Source: Petralouisia muris (GTDB lineage: Bacteria; Bacillota; Clostridia; Lachnospirales; Lachnospiraceae). From it: a DNA stretch of 41,853 nt. Position numbers and translations under genes: made by a program. The stretch covers positions 1 through 41,853 of the forward strand of contig NZ_SRYA01000043.1 in assembly GCF_004793545.1 (NCBI RefSeq), in the 5' to 3' direction. The notes beneath the pieces were generated by a model. That model saw only the letters and a list, made by a program, of their open reading frames with translations. It had not been told where the DNA came from and did not search any database. This document shows positions 32,686 through 39,165 of this stretch, piece by piece. Position 1 is the stretch's first letter. Every line of letters begins with the position of its first letter.

Positions 32686-34494
32686 ATGGATAAGCAAAAT
32701 AATAGGGAGTTGTCCAGAATGTTCCAGTATGCCGGGAAATATCACGGCCTGACTATTCTGGGCTGCGTACTCTCTGGGATCAGTACCATTTTATCCATGT
32801 TGCCGTTTGTCTGCATCTGGCTTGTGATCCGGGATTTCATTCATGTACTCGGACAGGGGGATGTTACGTTTGCGGTTTCCAGCAGCCGGTACGCATGTCT
32901 GGCGGTGTTATTTTCAGCATTGAGCATTTTGCTCTACTTCTTTGCGCTGAATTGTTCTCACCTTGCGGCCTTTCGTACCGCTACAAACATGAGAAAAGAG
33001 GCGGTTCATCATATTGTGACCCTGCCGTTGGGCTATTTTGACCGAAATGCCAGCGGGCGGCTACGGAAGATTATTGATGATAACGCCGGGCTTACAGAGG
33101 GGTTTCTAGCTCACCAGTTGCCCGACCTTACCGGAGCTGTTGTCATGCCGGTGACTGTTCTTGTATTGATTTTTCTGTTTGACTGGAGGCTTGGGATCTG
33201 TTGTCTGATTCCTATGGCGGTCAGTGTGTTTTTCTTAAAGCAGATGATGGGCGGTGACAATGCTCAGTTTATGTCTAAGTATATGACCGCGCTGGAAGGA
33301 ATGAACAAGGAGGCTGTTGAATATATCCGAGGCATTCCGGTCGTAAAGGTATTTCAGCAGACTATTTATTCTTTCAAAAACTTTCATGCGGCTATTGAGG
33401 AATATCAGAAATTTGCTTTTGGCTATGCGTTAAAGTGCCGGATTCCGCTGACCGGGTTTACCGTGACGCTGAATGGAACTTTTGTCCTTTTGATTCCGGC
33501 TGCCATGCTGATTTTATCGGCGGTAAGCGGCCAGGCGGCTTATACGGACGTGACGCTTGATTTCCTTTTTTACAGCTTGTTTACGCCGGTCTGTGCTACG
33601 ATGATGAACCGGATCATGTTTGCCAGTGAGCAGCTCATGGCCGCTAAAAGTGCGGTCAGCCGTGTAGAAGCTATCTTGCAGGAAGAGCCGCTCCCGGAGT
33701 CGGATTCTTTGCAGATACCAAAAGACGCAAGTGTTGTGTTCAGGGATGTATCATTTTCCTATCCGGGAGCCGCAGAAAAAGCGCTGGATCGGGTGAGTTT
33801 TGAAGTGCCTGCAGGAAAAACAGTTGCTCTGGTTGGCGCTTCCGGTAGCGGCAAAAGTACGGCGGCCAGTCTGATTCCTCGTTTTTACGATGTTCAGGAA
33901 GGGAGCGTTTCTGTCGGCGGCGTGGATGTCCGTAATATTGCAAAGCACGACCTGATGGAACGGGTTGCTTTCGTGTTCCAAAATACGCGCCTTTTCAAAG
34001 ATACCCTTTTAGAGAATATCCGGGCTGCCAGACCTTCCGCTTCCCGTGAGGAGGTATTGAGGGCTGCCAAGATGGCGCAGTGCGGGGAAATCATAGACCG
34101 GCTCCCTGATGGGCTTGATACTGTTGTAGGCAGTGGCGGCACTTATCTTTCCGGCGGCGAGAATCAGCGTGTTGCTTTGGCAAGGGCTATCCTGAAAGAC
34201 GCTCCTATTATCGTGCTTGATGAAGCTACTGCATTTGCTGACGCAGAGAATGAGCATCAGATTCAGCTTGCTTTTGAGGAATTGACGAAGGGGAAATCTG
34301 TCCTGATGATTGCCCACAGGCTTTCTACCGTACAAGATGCCGACCTGATTTTAGTGTTCAAGGACGGGAGGATCATAGAGCGCGGAACACATGGGGAATT
34401 GTTGGCTGGAAACGGTGTTTATGCGGCCATGTGGAAAGATTATCAGACTTCGATTTCCTGGAAGGTTGGAAAGGGGGATACAAACCATGATTGA
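32686..34494 (+). CDS. ABC transporter subunit, pair 3 (first)
   Basis: 602 residues after AAAGGAG. The membrane domain (about 15-325) opens FQYAGKYHGLTILG and MLPFVCIWLVI, and is a close relative of the first subunit of pair 2. ATPase: GASGSGKST near 384, LSGGENQRVALAR near 487, IIVLDEATAFADAENE near 507, AHRLST. It keeps the AFAD D-loop variant. It overlaps its partner by 8 bp. With operator 8 and the AraC-type element it belongs to the cluster 2 regulon. Confidence 0.88.
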   Translation: MDKQNNRELSRMFQYAGKYHGLTILGCVLSGISTILSMLPFVCIWLVIRDFIHVLGQGDVTFAVSSSRYACLAVLFSALSILLYFFALNCSHLAAFRTATNMRKEAVHHIVTLPLGYFDRNASGRLRKIIDDNAGLTEGFLAHQLPDLTGAVVMPVTVLVLIFLFDWRLGICCLIPMAVSVFFLKQMMGGDNAQFMSKYMTALEGMNKEAVEYIRGIPVVKVFQQTIYSFKNFHAAIEEYQKFAFGYALKCRIPLTGFTVTLNGTFVLLIPAAMLILSAVSGQAAYTDVTLDFLFYSLFTPVCATMMNRIMFASEQLMAAKSAVSRVEAILQEEPLPESDSLQIPKDASVVFRDVSFSYPGAAEKALDRVSFEVPAGKTVALVGASGSGKSTAASLIPRFYDVQEGSVSVGGVDVRNIAKHDLMERVAFVFQNTRLFKDTLLENIRAARPSASREEVLRAAKMAQCGEIIDRLPDGLDTVVGSGGTYLSGGENQRVALARAILKDAPIIVLDEATAFADAENEHQIQLAFEELTKGKSVLMIAHRLSTVQDADLILVFKDGRIIERGTHGELLAGNGVYAAMWKDYQTSISWKVGKGDTNHD

Positions 34495-36241
34495 AGCATT
34501 GAAAAAGAAATATGCTCTCAGCAATCAGGGCGCAAAGGATTTGTTTAAGGGGATTGTGTATTCTGTTCTTGCAAACGTCAGTCTGATGCTCCCCGTAATT
34601 CTGCTGGCGGTTGTCCTGAACCGGTTATTGGCTCCGCTGTTAGGGACGGTGGCGCAGGAATTTAGCACATGGTTCTATACCGGAATTGGAATTTTGATTC
34701 TGGCGGTGGTGTTTATCCTGCATTATCTCCAATATACGGCAGCGTATATGGGGACGTATGCGGAAAGCGCGAGACGGAGAATTCGCCTTGCGGAAAAGCT
34801 GCGGACTTTGCCCCTTGACTTTTTCCACCAGCGTGACCTTTCAGACCTGACGAGTACGATCATGGGGGACTGTGCCAGCTTTGAACATGCGTTTTCCCAT
34901 ACTGTGCCGCAGTTTTGGGGTGCCGTGATCTCAACCTCTGTCGTGTGTGTCGGCCTGCTGGTTTTTAACTGGCAGATGGGGCTTGCTCTTTTGTGGGTTG
35001 CTCCGATTTCTTTTGCAATCGTGCTTCTTTCCCGCAGATGGCAGGAGAAACTTGGAAAGAAGCACATGGGAGCGAGGCTGGAACTGGCGGAGGGGATTCA
35101 GGAGTGCCTGGAAACGGTGCAGGATATTAAAGCCTGTAATCAGGAAGAAGAATATCTGAAAAAACTGGATGCGAAAATGGATGCTGCGGAAAAGGCGCAG
35201 GTATCTTCTGAATTGACAACGGCGAGTCTGCTGACAACCGGGCAGATGTTTCTTCGGCTTGGCCTGGCGACTGTCATTGTGGTTGGGAATGGGCTGGTTA
35301 TGGGAGGCCGGACGGATTTGTTTACGTATATTTTGTTTTTGATTGCAGCCTCCAGGCTGTATGACCCGCTTTCCGGCGCTATGTCAAATATGGCGGAAAT
35401 GTTCAGTGTCGGCCTGCAGGTGAAACGCTTGAAAGAAATTGAGGAATACCCGGAGGAAGCCGGGGAGAAAAATATTCAGACGGATGGTTTTGATATTACG
35501 TTTGACCATGTGAAATTCTCTTATGAGAAAGACAAGTCTGTATTGCGGGACGTTTCTTTTACGGCGAAGCAGGGGCAGGTTACGGCGTTAGTCGGGCCGT
35601 CGGGCGGCGGTAAAAGTACGGTTGCAAAGTTGGCCGCTAAATTTTATCCGTTAGAAAGCGGGAAGATATTGCTAGGTGGAAAGGATATTGCGCCATTGGA
35701 TTCTACCATGCTGATGAAAAATTTTTCTATTGTCTTTCAGGATGTGGTGCTGTTTAACAATACGGTTATGGAGAATATCCGTGTGGGGCGTAAAAATGCA
35801 ACGGATGAGGATGTCATAGCTGCCGCTAAAGCGGCCATGTGTCATGAGTTTATTGAGCGGCTCCCCCAGGGCTATCAGACGGTTATCGGTGAGAATGGCT
35901 CTACCCTTTCCGGGGGTGAATGCCAGCGGCTTTCGATTGCCCGCGCCCTCTTAAAGGACGCCCCGGTTATTTTGCTGGACGAGGCAACCGCTTCTCTTGA
36001 TGTGGATAATGAGACGGAAATCCAGAATGCGATTTCCAAACTCATTAAGGGAAAAACGGTTCTGGTGATTGCCCATAGGATGAGAACCATTGAAGCGGCT
36101 GACCGGATCGTGGTGCTTGCGGAGGGGACTGTTGCGGAAAGCGGGACTCATTCTGAACTTATGGAGAAGAAGGGGCTGTACCGGAAGCTGGTTGATTTAC
36201 AGACAAAATCAGCTAACTGGAAGCTCAATGTAAATGTGTAG
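34487..36241 (+). CDS. ABC transporter subunit, pair 3 (second)
   Basis: 584 residues from ATG 34487, placed by GGGGGATA and the overlap with the partner stop. It opens ALKKKYALSNQGAKDLFKGI, like pair 2. ATPase: GPSGGGKST near 369, LSGGECQRLSIAR near 474, VILLDEATASLDVDNE near 492, AHRMRT. The hydrolysis segments are canonical. The DtxR gene follows after 9 bp, so the transporter and a metal regulator are co-expressed. Confidence 0.88.
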   Translation: MIEALKKKYALSNQGAKDLFKGIVYSVLANVSLMLPVILLAVVLNRLLAPLLGTVAQEFSTWFYTGIGILILAVVFILHYLQYTAAYMGTYAESARRRIRLAEKLRTLPLDFFHQRDLSDLTSTIMGDCASFEHAFSHTVPQFWGAVISTSVVCVGLLVFNWQMGLALLWVAPISFAIVLLSRRWQEKLGKKHMGARLELAEGIQECLETVQDIKACNQEEEYLKKLDAKMDAAEKAQVSSELTTASLLTTGQMFLRLGLATVIVVGNGLVMGGRTDLFTYILFLIAASRLYDPLSGAMSNMAEMFSVGLQVKRLKEIEEYPEEAGEKNIQTDGFDITFDHVKFSYEKDKSVLRDVSFTAKQGQVTALVGPSGGGKSTVAKLAAKFYPLESGKILLGGKDIAPLDSTMLMKNFSIVFQDVVLFNNTVMENIRVGRKNATDEDVIAAAKAAMCHEFIERLPQGYQTVIGENGSTLSGGECQRLSIARALLKDAPVILLDEATASLDVDNETEIQNAISKLIKGKTVLVIAHRMRTIEAADRIVVLAEGTVAESGTHSELMEKKGLYRKLVDLQTKSANWKLNVNV

Positions 36242-36250
36242 GAGGAAAAT

Positions 36251-36619
36251 ATGAAGATTCATGCGTCGGGCGAGGATTATCTGGAAGCAATCCTTGTTTT
36301 ACAAAAGAAAATAGGTATGGTACGTTCCGTAGACCTCGCCCGGCACATGGGCTTCAGCAAGCCAAGCATCAGCCATGCGGTAGGTGTATTGCGGAATGGA
36401 GGTTTCCTTACAATGGATAAAGACGGATTCCTGCACTTGACGGAAGAAGGGCGGGAAATCGCCGAGAAGATCTATGAACGCCATCAATTTTTTACGGATC
36501 AACTCATTGCGGCAGGTGTCAATGAAGTAACCGCAGAAGAAGATGCCTGCAGGATTGAACACGCTATCAGTGATGAGAGCTTCCGAAAGCTGCAAAGATA
36601 TTTTATGAAGCCAAAGTAG
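36251..36619 (+). CDS. DtxR-family regulator (short form), cluster 2
   Basis: 122 residues after GGAGGAAAA. Winged helix VRSVDLARHMGFSKPSISHAVGVLRNGGFL, then ERHQFFTDQLIAAGV and the metal-ligand region EEDACRIEHAISDES. Like the copy at 9300 it ends before any SH3-like domain, and the two are clearly related along their length. It can bind metal and dimerise by family knowledge. It is the other candidate for the GTTAG-N6-CTAAC sites, and since operator 8 controls its own operon it would be autoregulated. Confidence 0.87.
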   Translation: MKIHASGEDYLEAILVLQKKIGMVRSVDLARHMGFSKPSISHAVGVLRNGGFLTMDKDGFLHLTEEGREIAEKIYERHQFFTDQLIAAGVNEVTAEEDACRIEHAISDESFRKLQRYFMKPK

Positions 36620-36632
36620 GGGAGGTGATGGC

Positions 36633-37061
36633 ATCGTTCGCATAGTAGTATTTGAAATACATGACAGCGATTCCGATATCTTCGATAAAATCATGGAGAT
36701 AGTGGAATCCCATCCTGATATCGAATGCCTGCGGGTGAGGGATGAGCCGATGCTGTCGCTTCCGGGGCTGGAGATTTATCCTGGGCGGAGAAAGATTTAC
36801 CGTGACCGCCGGGAGATCAACCTCACCACAAAGGAGTATGACCTTTTGTGCCTGCTTGCGACAAACAGGGGGCAGGTGCTTACATATGACCAGATATACC
36901 GGAAGGTCTGGGGAGAGGATTCCTACGGGGATGAGAGCAATGCCATCGGATGCCATATCCGCCATCTGAGGGAAAAGCTGTACGAGGCGGAGCCGGATGC
37001 ACCTTTTACCATCCGGTGCGTGAGGGAGGTCGGGTATTGCTTCGAGGTCAATTCTGAATAA
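36633..37061 (+). CDS. Winged-helix regulator, cluster 2 copy, ATC start proposed
   Basis: 142 residues from an ATC codon at 36633, 7 nt after GGAGG. The first in-frame ATG (36693) would remove the conserved strand IVRIVVFEIHDSD that aligns with IGRVMVIEFGDQD of the copy at 18934. No ATG, GTG or TTG lies upstream in this frame before the stop at 36606. The winged helix is LTTKEYDLLCLLATNRGQVLTYDQIYRKVWGE, then IGCHIRHLREKLY and an ending identical to the other copy. No receiver phosphorylation site is present. It is 13 bp from the DtxR gene, in the ABC pair 3 operon. Confidence 0.75.
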   Translation: MVRIVVFEIHDSDSDIFDKIMEIVESHPDIECLRVRDEPMLSLPGLEIYPGRRKIYRDRREINLTTKEYDLLCLLATNRGQVLTYDQIYRKVWGEDSYGDESNAIGCHIRHLREKLYEAEPDAPFTIRCVREVGYCFEVNSE

Positions 37062-37070
37062 AGGCTATAT

Positions 37071-37101
37071 GGCGGTTTGGTTTCCCAAGCCGTCTTATTT
37101 T
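37071..37101 (+). terminator. Terminator of the cluster 2 ABC operon
   Basis: GGCGGTTTGG (37071-37080), loop TTTC, CCAAGCCGTC (37085-37094), fully paired including wobbles, then TTATTTT. Confidence 0.88.
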
Positions 37102-37128
37102 AACAGCATAAAAAATAGTAAAAGTAAA

Positions 37129-37160
37129 TTCAATCTTTCCTCAATCTTTTATGCTACAAT
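37129..37160 (+). promoter_or_regulatory. Response-regulator promoter with 11-bp direct repeats
   Basis: TTCAATCTTT at 37129 and CTCAATCTTT at 37140, 11 bp apart, lie just before TACAAT (37155-37160). The repeats occupy the -35 position, as for OmpR/PhoB-type activators. The same TTCAAT pair occurs before the esterase gene at 39103. Confidence 0.72.
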
Positions 37161-37178
37161 AAAGATGGAGGTGTCCAT

Positions 37179-37862
37179 ATGAAAATACTGCTTGTGGAAG
37201 ATGAAAAAAGAATGGCGCAGGCACTGGTTGAAATCCTGCGCATGGAGAAATATAAGGTGGAGCATTGTGCTGACGGTGTGTCCGGCATGGATGCCGTGGA
37301 AAGCAATGTTTATGATATCATCATCCTTGACGTCATGCTGCCGGGAATGGACGGGTTTGAAATTGTAAAAAACGCACGTCAGAAAGGCATCCGCACACCT
37401 GTCCTGATGCTCACGGCAAAGAGTGAGCTTGACGATAAAGTCACAGGGCTTGACAATGGTGCGGACGATTACCTGACAAAGCCGTTTATGATGAAGGAGC
37501 TGCTGGCAAGGCTCCGTGCCCTTGGCAGGCGGAACATCCATTCATCGGACGGCACGCTGTCATTCGGGGATATCGTCCTTGATACAGGTACATTATCCCT
37601 GGCCTGTACGGTGAATAATCAGAGTGTCCGTCTGGGCGAAAAGGAATACCGCATCCTCGAATACCTGATCGCCAACCAGGGACAGATCCTTACCCGTGAG
37701 CAGCTTGCCTTGAAAATATGGGGGTATGAAAACGAAGCCGAGTATAACAATGTGGAAGTATATATGTCGTTCACACGCAAAAAGCTGTATTTTGTGGGGG
37801 CAAAGACGGAGATCAAGGCGGTGCGCGGGATCGGGTATGAACTGAGGTGCGACAATGTTTAG
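37179..37862 (+). CDS. OmpR-family response regulator
   Basis: 227 residues. Receiver domain with acidic pair VEDEKR, phosphoacceptor Asp51 in IIILDVMLPGMDG, LMLTAKSE and the Lys of YLTKPF. C-terminal winged helix (about 130-225): LSFGDIVLD, LGEKEYRILEYLIANQGQILTREQLALKIWG, VRGIGYEL. The gene overlaps the histidine kinase start by 8 bp. It probably activates its own operon and the downstream esterase gene, as both carry the same 11-bp-spaced repeats. Confidence 0.94.
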   Translation: MKILLVEDEKRMAQALVEILRMEKYKVEHCADGVSGMDAVESNVYDIIILDVMLPGMDGFEIVKNARQKGIRTPVLMLTAKSELDDKVTGLDNGADDYLTKPFMMKELLARLRALGRRNIHSSDGTLSFGDIVLDTGTLSLACTVNNQSVRLGEKEYRILEYLIANQGQILTREQLALKIWGYENEAEYNNVEVYMSFTRKKLYFVGAKTEIKAVRGIGYELRCDNV

Positions 37863-39093
37863 AAAATCCAGACGGAAAATTGTGGCTGCGATCATGTCCG
37901 TGCTGATCCTGCTGTTTTTGGGGACACTTGCAGTCATTTACGCTTCCAGTTATCATGAAGTGTCAAAAACCAACAGGGAAATGCTGGAACGCTATGTGGA
38001 GCTTTATTCGCTGGAGGCACAGCCGGGAGCAGGAGGGCATCCTGACGGCAGGCCGGATATGGGAAGGCACGCCCCGGAGGATACCCCTGCGTTCCGGCTG
38101 TCCACATTCTATTCCGTGGCGCTCTCCAAAAACGGGGAGATGCTTGCGGCGGATAATGATGGGCGGTTTGTTTATGATGATGAGGAGCTTGCGGAAATTG
38201 CCAGGGAAATTGCGGATGGAGGGAAAGAACATGGCAGCAGGGGGAGCCTTATGTTCCTCATGGCAGATAAGGGAGGCTATACGCTGGTGGCGTTTATGGA
38301 CAATACGGTCATGCAGGGCAGCATGGCTACCTTGTTCCGTTACACATGTGTGTTCGGCGGTGGTGCGATCCTGCTGCTTTTTTTCCTTGCCATATATCTT
38401 GCAAAAAAGATTGTGAAGCCGCTGGAGGAAAGCTACCGCAGGCAAAAGCAGTTTATTTCAGATGCAGGCCATGAGCTGAAAACGCCGGTTTCCATTATCA
38501 GTGCAAATGCCGAGCTGCTTGCAAGGGAAGCGGGCAGCAGCCAGTGGCTGTCAAATATCCAGTATGAAAACGAGAGGATGGGCGTACTGGTGGCCCAGCT
38601 CCTTGAACTTGTCCGGACGGAGAATGTCAGCCCCCGGATGGAATGCATTGACCTTGGCCGTCTAGTCAGCGGGGAAGCGCTGCCTTTTGAAAGCGTGGCT
38701 TTTGAAAATGGGGTAACGCTGGAAAGCAGCGTGGCGGATGGCGTGCAGGTCAGCGGGAACAGCATCCAGTTAAGGCAACTTATCTCCATCCTTCTGGATA
38801 ATGCCATCCGCCACTGCGGGCATGGAGGGACGGTGGGGATTGTATTAGCGAAAGGGAAGAATGCCGCTTTCCTTTCTGTCATAAACGACGGGGAAGAAAT
38901 CCCCAAAGAGCAGCGTGAAAAAATCTTTGAACGGTTTTACCGTGCAGACCAGGCAAGGAACAGTGAAAGTGGGAATTACGGACTGGGGCTTGCCATAGCG
39001 AAGGCGGTTGTCACGGCGCACAGGGGCAGGATCGAAGTGCTGTGCCATGAGGCAAAAGTGGAATTTGCCGTCCGCATCCCCCTGCAGAAATAA
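37855..39093 (+). CDS. Sensor histidine kinase
   Basis: 412 residues. Membrane helices at about 10-30 and 163-182 bracket an extracytoplasmic sensor of about 130 residues with a His/Pro/Gly-rich part (GAGGHPDGRPDMGRHAPED) that could bind metal or a polyphenol-like ligand. HisKA: ISDAGHELKTPVSIIS, with the phosphorylated His near 206. HATPase_c: N-box DNAIRHCG, G-box NYGLGLAIAKAV. No HAMP domain is obvious. It phosphorylates the regulator encoded with it. The signal is unknown. Confidence 0.93.
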   Translation: MFRKSRRKIVAAIMSVLILLFLGTLAVIYASSYHEVSKTNREMLERYVELYSLEAQPGAGGHPDGRPDMGRHAPEDTPAFRLSTFYSVALSKNGEMLAADNDGRFVYDDEELAEIAREIADGGKEHGSRGSLMFLMADKGGYTLVAFMDNTVMQGSMATLFRYTCVFGGGAILLLFFLAIYLAKKIVKPLEESYRRQKQFISDAGHELKTPVSIISANAELLAREAGSSQWLSNIQYENERMGVLVAQLLELVRTENVSPRMECIDLGRLVSGEALPFESVAFENGVTLESSVADGVQVSGNSIQLRQLISILLDNAIRHCGHGGTVGIVLAKGKNAAFLSVINDGEEIPKEQREKIFERFYRADQARNSESGNYGLGLAIAKAVVTAHRGRIEVLCHEAKVEFAVRIPLQK

Positions 39094-39102
39094 AGGAAAC
39101 CT

Positions 39103-39135
39103 TTCAATGAAACTTCAATCTTTCTGTTGTACCAT
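39103..39135 (+). promoter_or_regulatory. Regulated promoter of the esterase gene
   Basis: TTCAAT at 39103 and 39114 (11 bp apart, the second continuing as TTCAATCTTT) is followed by a -10-like TACCAT (39130-39135). The layout matches 37129, so the response regulator is the likely activator. Confidence 0.7.
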
Positions 39136-39165
39136 GAAGCCATCAGAGCAAAGGAGGCTATATTC

